Origin: Nostoc foliaceum FACHB-393
Lineage (GTDB): Bacteria; Cyanobacteriota; Cyanobacteriia; Cyanobacteriales; Nostocaceae
NCBI RefSeq assembly: GCF_014698505.1
Contig: NZ_JACJTD010000031.1
Span: forward strand, 27,025 to 91,024
Direction: 5' to 3'
Length of the DNA: 64,000 nt
Under the pieces are notes generated by a model that was given only the letters and a program-made list of their open reading frames with translations, was not told where the DNA came from and did no database searches. A program made the position numbers and the translations under genes. Of this stretch, positions 7,422 through 15,023 are shown piece after piece; the first letter of the stretch is position 1; each line of letters opens with the position of its first letter.

Positions 7422-8672
7422 ATGCCAGCAACATCTTTTTATGCAGATGCCCCCTACAACACCAAAAAGTCCCGCCAGGCTTTGGACTCGGATCTCACGG
7501 TTGATGAAAGTGAGTTATCGGTAGATGATTTACAGGAGCTAGAGATGGCTTCTGTTGACCATGCTAACTTTGCTGCTAGCACTAACCGTCGTAGTACAGA
7601 CCTAGTACGTCTATACCTTCAAGAAATTGGTCGGGTTCGCTTGTTGGGGCGGGATGAAGAGGTTTCAGAAGCTCAAAAAGTCCAACGTTACTTGCGGATG
7701 CGGATAGTGCTTGCTAACGCCGCCAAGCAAGGGGATGAAGTGATTACGCCCTATTTAAGGTTAATCGAAGTTCAGGAACGTCTGACCTCTGAACTCGGAC
7801 ATCGCCCCTCTTTAGAAAGGTGGGCTGCTACTGCTGAAATAGTTTTAGCCGATCTCAGACCGACTTTGGCAGATGGCAAACGTCGCTGGGCTGAAATCGC
7901 CAAGTTGACAGTAGAAGAGTTGGATCAAATTCAGTCCCAAGGACTCCAAGCAAAAGAACACATGATTAAGGCTAATCTTCGCCTAGTTGTGTCTGTTGCT
8001 AAGAAGTATCAAAATCGTGGTTTGGAATTGTTGGATTTAGTCCAAGAAGGTACGCTAGGTTTAGAGCGGGCTGTAGAAAAATTTGACCCAACTAAGGGTT
8101 ACCGCTTCAGTACCTATGCTTACTGGTGGATTCGTCAGGGAATTACACGGGCGATCGCTACTTCTAGTCGCACTATCCGCCTCCCTGTCCATATTACCGA
8201 AAAGTTAAACAAAATCAAAAAGGCCCAACGCAAAATTGCTCAAGAAAAAGGTCGCACCCCAACTCTAGAAGATTTAGCAACTGAGTTAGAGATGACACCG
8301 ACCCAAGTACGAGAAGTTTTGTTGCGGGTTCCTCGCTCCGTTTCTTTGGAAACCAAAGTAGGCAAGGATAAAGACACTGAGTTAGGCGAATTACTCGAAA
8401 CTGACTGTGTAACACCAGAAGAAATGTTAATGCGAGAATCTTTACAAAGAGACTTGCATCATCTTTTGTCAGATTTGACGAGCCGGGAACGCGATGTTAT
8501 TTTAATGCGGTTTGGTTTGGCAGATGGTCATCCTTACTCTTTAGCAGAAATTGGCCGCGCTCTCGACTTATCACGGGAACGAGTTAGACAAATTGAATCC
8601 AAGGCTTTGCAAAAGCTACGTCAACCCAAGCGTCGCAACCTCATCCGCGACTATTTGGAATCTCTAAGTTAG
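7422..8672 (+). CDS. sigC: Group 2 RNA polymerase sigma factor, SigC type
   Basis: A 416-residue sigma-70 family protein. Region 1.2 is VRLYLQEIGRVRLL. Region 2 runs through NLRLVVSVAKKYQNRGLELL to AYWWIRQGITRAIA. Region 3 follows as PVHITEKLNKIKKAQRK. The region 4 helix-turn-helix includes RERVRQIESKALQKLR. Without the long N-terminal region 1.1 it is a group 2 (non-essential) factor. The frame is open from a TTG at 7392, but the ATG at 7422 (MPATSFYAD) is the likely start. Location directly upstream of furA matches the sigC-furA order I recall from Anabaena PCC 7120 (all1692-all1691), which is why I use the SigC name. Confidence 0.88.
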   Translation: MPATSFYADAPYNTKKSRQALDSDLTVDESELSVDDLQELEMASVDHANFAASTNRRSTDLVRLYLQEIGRVRLLGRDEEVSEAQKVQRYLRMRIVLANAAKQGDEVITPYLRLIEVQERLTSELGHRPSLERWAATAEIVLADLRPTLADGKRRWAEIAKLTVEELDQIQSQGLQAKEHMIKANLRLVVSVAKKYQNRGLELLDLVQEGTLGLERAVEKFDPTKGYRFSTYAYWWIRQGITRAIATSSRTIRLPVHITEKLNKIKKAQRKIAQEKGRTPTLEDLATELEMTPTQVREVLLRVPRSVSLETKVGKDKDTELGELLETDCVTPEEMLMRESLQRDLHHLLSDLTSRERDVILMRFGLADGHPYSLAEIGRALDLSRERVRQIESKALQKLRQPKRRNLIRDYLESLS

Positions 8673-8784
8673 TCATTTGTCATTAGTGAGCCAGTGCGGT
8701 CTTGGGGGTTTCCCCCATGAGCAACTGGCGCTAGCGTAGCGGTAGCGAGGTACGAGCGTCACCCGCAGGGTCATTTGTCATTAG
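8672..8784. repeat. Dispersed repeat element flanked by 15-bp direct repeats
   Basis: The 15-mer GTCATTTGTCATTAG occurs at 8672-8686 (beginning in the sigC stop region) and again at 8770-8784. Between them lies an 83-bp GC-rich block with GAGCCAGTGCGGTCTTGG, the palindrome GGGGGTTTCCCCC and the GCGCTAGCGTAGCGG family. A third copy of the heptamer type in reverse orientation (TTGACAAATGACTAG) follows at about 8795. The arrangement looks like one repeat inserted into another. Confidence 0.65.
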
Positions 8785-9175
8785 AAAACTACACTTGACA
8801 AATGACTAGGGACAAAGGGCTGATTTGATCCCCAGATCAAAAGCCTTTTAAAGGCTTATAGCAAATTAATTGCATTTAATCGAATAATACTTTCCCCAGA
8901 CCTTTGCTCAGATACCTTGAAGGTAGGGATCAAATAAACAATTCAAAATTTACTGATTCAAAATTAAAAGTCAAGAGATGCAATCGTTACAAGTATCCTA
9001 ACTATTAACTGTAGGCAAATTAAATGCAGTACAGCTTAATACTTGAATTTTGATCAAGATTTGATGAATTGTTCTTAAATATTTAGTAAGAATTCTCAAT
9101 AGGCAATGATTGTTGCAAATTGCTCCCAAGATTTGTTATATTCTCAATTAACGAGCTTTGTTGAGAAATATTAGT
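8673..9175. other. Intergenic region between sigC and furA
   Basis: 503 bp. The left part is occupied by the nested repeat described separately; the rest is AT-rich and ends with TATATTCTC about 40 bp before the furA ATG, a plausible -10-like element. No frame is supported. Confidence 0.4.
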
Positions 9176-9631
9176 ATGACTGTCTACACAACTACTTCAC
9201 TCAAGGCAGAACTGAACGAACGAGGCTGGCGATTAACTCCCCAGCGCGAAACAATTTTACACATTTTTCAAGAACTTCCGCAAGGTGAACATCTGAGTGC
9301 GGAGGATCTTTATCAGCGACTAGAAACTGATGGTGAAGGGATCAGCCTGTCAACTATTTATCGGACTTTGAAGTTGATGGCTAGGATGGGAATTTTACGG
9401 GAACTAGAACTGGGCGAGGGACATAAGCATTATGAGATCAACCAGCCCTATCCTCATCATCACCATCACTTAATTTGTGTTAGGTGTAACTCCACCATAG
9501 AGTTTAAAAACGACTCAATTTTAAAAATTGGGTCGAAAACCGCTCAAAAAGAAGGTTTTCATCTGCTTGACTGTCAAATGACCATTCATGCAGTGTGTCC
9601 CAAGTGCCAACGGGCGCTGATGCCGCTTTAG
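9176..9631 (+). CDS. furA: Ferric uptake regulator FurA
   Basis: A 151-residue Fur-family repressor controlling iron uptake and oxidative-stress genes. The N-terminal winged helix is in RLTPQRETIL and STIYRTLKLMARMGIL. The dimerisation half has the histidine run HHHHHLICV and two CxxC pairs, CVRC and CPKC, the second preceded by Val and including the Cys-Pro motif described for Anabaena FurA haem binding. The frame extends to a TTG at 9158, but ATG 9176 (MTVYTTTSLKAEL) is the natural start. It is convergent with the peptidoglycan-binding gene 131 bp away, the arrangement that yields an antisense RNA over furA in PCC 7120. Confidence 0.93.
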   Translation: MTVYTTTSLKAELNERGWRLTPQRETILHIFQELPQGEHLSAEDLYQRLETDGEGISLSTIYRTLKLMARMGILRELELGEGHKHYEINQPYPHHHHHLICVRCNSTIEFKNDSILKIGSKTAQKEGFHLLDCQMTIHAVCPKCQRALMPL

Positions 9632-9762
9632 CACTTGGGTGGATAATAAGACGAAACTACTCAAATTAACCAAATAATTGGAATTTTGAGCAGTTCGTAA
9701 TTTGCTGTTACTGGAGGCAAGCAACCAGTTGGGAATTGATACTAACAACACCAAAGCGGATG

Positions 9763-10899
9763 TTAAAAGCGTCCGCTCTTAAGATCCTTGAGACTAATGC
9801 CGTAGAATTCTTGGGCTTGTTTAATCGCTTTTTTGGTGTCATCTGCCATCACACCATTCAACTTGCCTTTATAAAAACCCCGCTCCCTTAGTCGCGTTTG
9901 GATTTCTAGGGTATTAAACTCGCTTTTGCTAGCAGTATTAACTGAGCTATACAACTTAGCTCGCGTAGTTGGGCCAGCAACGCCACTTGCTGCTAGGTAA
10001 TTAGCTGCCTGGAATCTCCTTACAGCATCGGCAGTATAGGGGCCATAGTAGCCATTTGGCTCTCCCTCTAAATATCCTGCCTGGATCAATTGTTCTTGAA
10101 TAATTCTAACTGGCTCACCGCGATCGCCTACACGAAGTTTATCTCGATTGACTACCTTTTGGTTTTTGGGAGCCTCTTCTCCATCACCGATGCCAACTCC
10201 CGGCAATTTACGCAATGTTGCTGGGCCAACAACTCCATCAACGCTTAATTTGTAAGAATCTTGGAACCGCTTGACAGCTTCTTCGGTAATTGGACCAAAT
10301 ATCCCCGTGGCGTTTCCGTAATAAAAGCCTGCGACTCTTAAGCGTTCTTGTAAAACCCTCACATCTTCACCTTCATCCCCCTTAGAAAGGTAGTTGGGAT
10401 TACGGCGCTGGCTGCTAGCTGAACTAGTAGTACTGGGCTTTTTGGCTTGTGTACTTACAACAGTAGCTTTTTTAGCTTGTGTAGTTGTAGTACTGGGCTT
10501 TTTGGCTTGCCAGTTTTCTAATTTTTGCAGGGTGCTTGCTCCAACAATGCCATCCACTGGTAAACCGGCGGCCTTTTGGAAGCGCCGCACAGCTTCTTGT
10601 GTGGATACGTCATATACTTGGGTGACTGGAGCTTGATGAAAACCTGCTGTTTTCAACTTTTGTTGTAGATTTCTGACAGAAGGGCCTCGATCGCCTTTTT
10701 CCAGTGCCATGACGCTGGTAACAGCGCCAAGAATAGACAAGGACAGAGCGAGGGGCAACATATACTTCCAAGCCCTACCAGAAAGCCGTTTCCAGTCTGG
10801 TGCAGCTGCTTTGTTAAACAAAGAACTGAGGGAGACCAATTCACTGGGTGTGCTGTCTTCGTAGGCGAAAGCTAGGTGCAAATACGCAAGATTTTCCAT
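9763..10899 (-). CDS. Membrane-anchored peptidoglycan-binding protein (Alr1690-like)
   Basis: A 378-residue protein with a cytoplasmic N-terminus, one membrane segment at about 46-65 (YMLPLALSLSILGAVTSVM) and four PG_binding_1 type repeats outside. Repeats start at KGDRGPSVRNLQ, KGDEGEDVRVLQ, VGDRGEPVRIIQ and a degenerate last one at NTLEIQTRLRERGF. A low-complexity linker between repeats 1 and 2 contains QAKK three times, encoded by repeated CTGGGCTTTTTGGCTTG units. The gene faces furA tail to tail and, by position and domain layout, corresponds to alr1690 of Anabaena PCC 7120, whose read-through transcript forms the furA antisense RNA. It is probably anchored in the inner membrane and binds cell-wall peptidoglycan. 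Confidence 0.88.
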   Translation of the reverse strand: MENLAYLHLAFAYEDSTPSELVSLSSLFNKAAAPDWKRLSGRAWKYMLPLALSLSILGAVTSVMALEKGDRGPSVRNLQQKLKTAGFHQAPVTQVYDVSTQEAVRRFQKAAGLPVDGIVGASTLQKLENWQAKKPSTTTTQAKKATVVSTQAKKPSTTSSASSQRRNPNYLSKGDEGEDVRVLQERLRVAGFYYGNATGIFGPITEEAVKRFQDSYKLSVDGVVGPATLRKLPGVGIGDGEEAPKNQKVVNRDKLRVGDRGEPVRIIQEQLIQAGYLEGEPNGYYGPYTADAVRRFQAANYLAASGVAGPTTRAKLYSSVNTASKSEFNTLEIQTRLRERGFYKGKLNGVMADDTKKAIKQAQEFYGISLKDLKSGRF

Positions 10900-10908
10900 A
10901 TTTCTTTC

Positions 10909-13900
10909 CTACACCATTGATTTTTCTTCGATAACTGCTTCAGCTTGATGTACTAGGTTCCTCAAAGCTTCTAATGTTCCTATATTTACATCCTCCCACA
11001 AATTGCGCTTGTGTGCTTCTAATAATCTTTCAGCAATATCACGCAGAGCATAAGGGTTCTTTTGCTGAATAAATTCTGACACAACTGGATCGAGCAAGTA
11101 AGCTTCTACTATGCCTTGATACATATAATCTTCGACACATTTAGCTGTTGCATCATAGGCGAATAAAAAATCTACCGTCGCTGCCATTTCAAAAGCACCT
11201 TTGTAACCGTGGCGCATGGCTCCCGCAATCCACTTAGGATTAACTACGCGAGAACGATACACTCGGGCAATTTCTTCTTTCAGTTGGCGGACGCGTGGTT
11301 GGGCGGGTATGGAATTATCACCAAAATACGTTTGGGGATTTTTTCCCTGTAGAGAACGCACCGCCGCTGTTAAGCCACCCTGAAATTGGTAATAATCATC
11401 GGAATCTAGTAGGTCGTGTTCACGGTTATCTTGATTGTGCAGGACAACTTGCATTTGCGCCAAGCGTTGCTTGAAGGCTTCAGGGGAGGGGATTGGGGAT
11501 TGGGGACTCTTAAGAGGCAGAGGGGCTGGGGGCTGGGGGCGGGGGGAAGTAATTCCCTCTCCTCTGCTCGCTGCTCCCTGCTCCCCTGCTTCTGCTCCCG
11601 AAGAGTAGGCGTAAGAACTCCAATTAATGTAGGCGCGAGCTAAATCTTCGTCATCTGTCCAGTTTTGCGATTCGATTAAACCTTGGAGTCCAGCACCGTA
11701 AGCACCTGGACGAGAACCAAAGATGCGATAGCCCGATCGCACCACGGCTTCTTCTAAAGTTAATCCTTGGCTTGTCCACAAATCAGTTTCTTGGCGAACT
11801 GCATCTGCAAGGGGATTTTGCTCTGGCGGTTCATCTAAGCCTGCTACTGCTGACACTGCTTGAGCGAATAAATCAATTAAGTTGGGAAAAGCATCCCGGA
11901 AGAATCCCGAAATTCGCAAGGTGACATCTACACGGGGACGGCCCAAAATCGCTAGGGGCAAAATCTCAAAATCCACTACTCGCCGCGCTGCACCATCCCA
12001 TACAGGTTGAACTCCAAGTAAAGCCAAGGCTTCGGCAATATCATCACCGCCAGTTCTCATGGTGGCTGTTCCCCACAATGATAAGCCTAGTGTTTTGGGA
12101 TACTCGCCATGTTCTTGAGTGTAATATTCAACGAGAGTTTCAGCGGCTTTTCTACCAATATCCCAAGCTGTTTCTGTGGGAATGGCGCGAATATCGACAG
12201 AATAAAAGTTTCTCCCGGTTGGTAGAACTTCCGGGCGGCCGCGTGTGGGTGCGCCAGATGGAGCGCTGGGGACATAACCGCCATCGAGTCCGTGTAATAA
12301 ATGGGTAATTTCTTGGCGGGTTTGTTGTAAGGCTGGAAGAAGGCGATCGCGTATCCAGGTAGAGACGCGATGAATTGCGTCTCCCTCCCCAGCAAAGACG
12401 CGATGAATCGCGTCTCTACAAGAAGAATTTTGATTTATTAGTTGTTCTACTAAGAGGGCGGCGTGTTCTTCTAGGACTTCGACGATATCACCGAAGGTAC
12501 GGCATTCTATGCCATTGACTACTGAATATTCACCACTAGGCGTTGACAAATCGGCTGTGAGAGGATCGAAGTCTAGTCCCCAATCTTGAGCGATCGCACG
12601 GGTGATGCCTGAAGAATGGCGATTGGGGATGCGAGCGATCGCTACTATTAAATCTCGTAGCTGCCTTCCTTGGGGACATTGCCCAAAAATGTGCAACCCA
12701 TCGCGGATTTGGGCTTCTTTTAATTCACAAAGATAGCCACCGATGGAATTCAAAATTAAGGATTCCGACTTAAAAATTTCTGTTTCATTTTGGATTCCTA
12801 AATCTAGATGGAGATTTTCTTTGATTACCAGTTCGTGGATGCGATCGCGAATCACTGGCAAACGCGAAGGATCTAAACTGTCCGCTTCATAATACTCATC
12901 AATTAAATTTTCTAACTGTTGCAAAGAACCGTAGAGTTCCGCACGAGTCATGGGCGGCGTTAGGTGATCTATAATCACCGCTTGAGCGCGACGTTTGGCT
13001 TGAGAACCTTCACCAGGGTCGTTGACAATAAACGGGTACAGGTGGGGAAGTGCGCCGAAAGCCACTTCTGGATAACAATTACTCGATAAAGCCACACTTT
13101 TACCCGGTAGCCATTCTAGATTTCCGTGTTTCCCTACATGAACTACAGCATCAGCACCAAAAGTTTCTCTAACCCAATAGTAGAAAGCTAAATAAGCATG
13201 GGTTGGTTCTAAATCCGGCGCATGATAATTCAAACTGGGGTCATTATCATAACCCCTTGCTGGCTGAATTCCCACGAAGATGTTGCCGAGTTGGATTCCG
13301 GGAACGGGGATAGAGGCAGGGGGGCAGGGAGCAGAGAGCAGGGGATAAGAGTTTTCACCTTTGCCTCCCGCACTTTGCCCCATTCCCCACCGTTCACTAA
13401 TACCTTGCTGAACTGCTGGCGGTAATGAAGCGAAATATTCTTGATACTCTTCCCAAGAAACACTTTGGTTTACCGGAAGCGATTCTCGACCTTCCGGATC
13501 ATTGGTTACGCCATCTGTCAACCGCTGAATCAACTCGTCTCCTTGAAGAGGTGGATTTTCTACTTCATAACCAGCTAGATGTAAAGCTTGAAGGATTTCT
13601 ACACAACTAGCTGGGGTGTCGAGTCCCACACCATTAGCAAGCCGTCCATTGCGGTTAGGGTAGTTTGCCAAAATTAGAGCAATTCGCCGTTCTTGGGGGG
13701 GTTTGAAACGCAGACGCGCCCAATTTGCTGCTAGTTTAGCAACGAACTCGATGCGATCGCTCACTGGTTCATAAATTACCACATCTGTCTCTAAATGGGG
13801 ATTACGAGTTTGTACTGCTTTAAAAGACACAGCACGAGTAATAATCCGCCCATCTACTTCTGGTAGCGCCACATTCATCCCAATATCGCGGGGAGAAAGC

Positions 13901-14928
13901 CCTTGAAACTGTGACTCCCACTGCTCAATTGATCCGCCACTGAGAATTACCTGCAACACAGGCACATCTAATTTTTCCCATAGTTCAGTTTGAGGTGTTT
14001 CGCTTTCCAAGCGTGCTAGAGAAAAACTGGTGGTATTCAGCAGCACAGCTATTGATTCGGCTTCTTTGGGTTGAAAAAATTCACTCAACTCAACCTGAAC
14101 ATCGGGTTCACGCAATGAGGAAACAAACACTGGCACAGGTTGTAAATTTTTCTGTACCAAGGCTTCGCATAAAGCATCAATTACCTTGGTATTTCCAGCT
14201 AAATAATGAGCGCGGTAAAAAAGGATGCCGATTTTGGGAATTGGGGATTGTAAGCTTTGAGGTTCTGAGGTGAATGAATGAGGTTCTGAGGTTGATGAAT
14301 CCAGTTCTGAGGTGGATGAATCAGTCTCGAATTCTCCTTGTCCTCCTTGTCCCCTCATCCCCCACTCCCCACTCCCCACTCCCCATTCATACAATCCCAC
14401 ACGCGGAACTGGCCGGGGTGGCGGGGGATTGTATGCAGTTAACAGGCAACTGTCAGAGATAAATTGCAGAGCATTAACAAAATTTTCCACACCGCCTTCG
14501 CTAAAATACTGCCATATTTGGTTAACAATACCCAAAGGTACGGTAGAGTGGGAGATTAAATCGGGATCAAAAGCGTCGTCCCCTGGCATTACAATGAGGG
14601 TTTTACCATTACGTTGCACAATTTCTTGAACTACTTCTAAGCCATAACCCCAGTAAGAACGTCCTCCTAAGAGGCGCAAAATAATTACCTGGGCAAGTTC
14701 CAAAACTTGCTCCCCATAAGTATCTATGCTTAATTGTTGCTGCAACTGCAACAGGTTGGCGACTCTTAATGCAGGAAAGCTTGTAGGTAATTTTGTCACC
14801 GCAGCTGCCAAAGTTTGAATGTCGGTATCAGCAGCCGTAATTAACACGAAAGGCGCTGGAGTTTGTTCTAGAAAAATTAAGCCCTCTGACTGATTCCATC
14901 CACCCGATATGCTACTTGTACGATGCAT
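10909..14928 (-). CDS. cobN: Cobaltochelatase-type CobN subunit with repeat-derived insertions
   Basis: A 1339-residue large chelatase subunit of the CobN/BchH family, which inserts cobalt into the corrin ring. Strong CobN blocks include AVVHVGKHGNLEWLPGKS, GIQPARGYDNDP and GTATMRTGGDDIAEALALLG. The protein is longer than typical because of four low-complexity inserts, at residues ~180-232, ~514-543, ~837-857 and ~1110-1149. All lie between conserved blocks and are encoded by DNA resembling intergenic repeats (G-rich GGGGA runs, or GACGCGATGAATCGCGTC palindromes giving two RDAIHRV/GDAIHRV units). The frame stays open throughout, so the protein is probably functional. It ends 9 bp from the start of the peptidoglycan-binding gene, so the two are probably co-transcribed. 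No B12 riboswitch is visible upstream. Confidence 0.92.
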   Translation of the reverse strand: MHRTSSISGGWNQSEGLIFLEQTPAPFVLITAADTDIQTLAAAVTKLPTSFPALRVANLLQLQQQLSIDTYGEQVLELAQVIILRLLGGRSYWGYGLEVVQEIVQRNGKTLIVMPGDDAFDPDLISHSTVPLGIVNQIWQYFSEGGVENFVNALQFISDSCLLTAYNPPPPRPVPRVGLYEWGVGSGEWGMRGQGGQGEFETDSSTSELDSSTSEPHSFTSEPQSLQSPIPKIGILFYRAHYLAGNTKVIDALCEALVQKNLQPVPVFVSSLREPDVQVELSEFFQPKEAESIAVLLNTTSFSLARLESETPQTELWEKLDVPVLQVILSGGSIEQWESQFQGLSPRDIGMNVALPEVDGRIITRAVSFKAVQTRNPHLETDVVIYEPVSDRIEFVAKLAANWARLRFKPPQERRIALILANYPNRNGRLANGVGLDTPASCVEILQALHLAGYEVENPPLQGDELIQRLTDGVTNDPEGRESLPVNQSVSWEEYQEYFASLPPAVQQGISERWGMGQSAGGKGENSYPLLSAPCPPASIPVPGIQLGNIFVGIQPARGYDNDPSLNYHAPDLEPTHAYLAFYYWVRETFGADAVVHVGKHGNLEWLPGKSVALSSNCYPEVAFGALPHLYPFIVNDPGEGSQAKRRAQAVIIDHLTPPMTRAELYGSLQQLENLIDEYYEADSLDPSRLPVIRDRIHELVIKENLHLDLGIQNETEIFKSESLILNSIGGYLCELKEAQIRDGLHIFGQCPQGRQLRDLIVAIARIPNRHSSGITRAIAQDWGLDFDPLTADLSTPSGEYSVVNGIECRTFGDIVEVLEEHAALLVEQLINQNSSCRDAIHRVFAGEGDAIHRVSTWIRDRLLPALQQTRQEITHLLHGLDGGYVPSAPSGAPTRGRPEVLPTGRNFYSVDIRAIPTETAWDIGRKAAETLVEYYTQEHGEYPKTLGLSLWGTATMRTGGDDIAEALALLGVQPVWDGAARRVVDFEILPLAILGRPRVDVTLRISGFFRDAFPNLIDLFAQAVSAVAGLDEPPEQNPLADAVRQETDLWTSQGLTLEEAVVRSGYRIFGSRPGAYGAGLQGLIESQNWTDDEDLARAYINWSSYAYSSGAEAGEQGAASRGEGITSPRPQPPAPLPLKSPQSPIPSPEAFKQRLAQMQVVLHNQDNREHDLLDSDDYYQFQGGLTAAVRSLQGKNPQTYFGDNSIPAQPRVRQLKEEIARVYRSRVVNPKWIAGAMRHGYKGAFEMAATVDFLFAYDATAKCVEDYMYQGIVEAYLLDPVVSEFIQQKNPYALRDIAERLLEAHKRNLWEDVNIGTLEALRNLVHQAEAVIEEKSMV
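11482..11600. repeat. G-rich low-complexity repeat inside cobN
   Basis: Runs of GGGGATTGGGGA and GGGGCTGGGGGC followed by CTGCTCCCTGCTCCC units. It encodes the Gly/Pro/Ser-rich insert at CobN residues ~1110-1149. Confidence 0.7.
12361..12418. repeat. Two AGACGCGAT-type palindromes inside cobN
   Basis: Copies at 12361-12382 and 12395-12418 of the imperfect palindrome AGACGCGATGAATCGCGTCT. Related copies lie at 17060 (partial), 22081 and 45398. Here they encode the duplicated hexapeptide DAIHRV. Confidence 0.8.
13300..13390. repeat. G/C-rich low-complexity repeat inside cobN
   Basis: AGGGAGCAGAGAGCAGGGG and CCCCATTCCCC type units encode the insert at CobN residues ~514-543. Confidence 0.6.
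14235..14390. repeat. Compound repeat inside cobN
   Basis: Left part: GAGGTTCTGAGGTGAATGAA-type units repeated about three to four times. Right part: CTCCTTGTCC and CACTCCCCACTCCC tandem heptamers. Together they encode the Ser/Glu/Gly-rich insert at CobN residues ~180-232. Confidence 0.7.
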
Positions 14929-15023
14929 AATGCTGTATTACCGTCTTAAACTATATGGTTATTGCACAATCAAAACAAACCTTTTCCTTGCATTCAGCCC
15001 CCTCTTACCAGTAATGATTTAAA

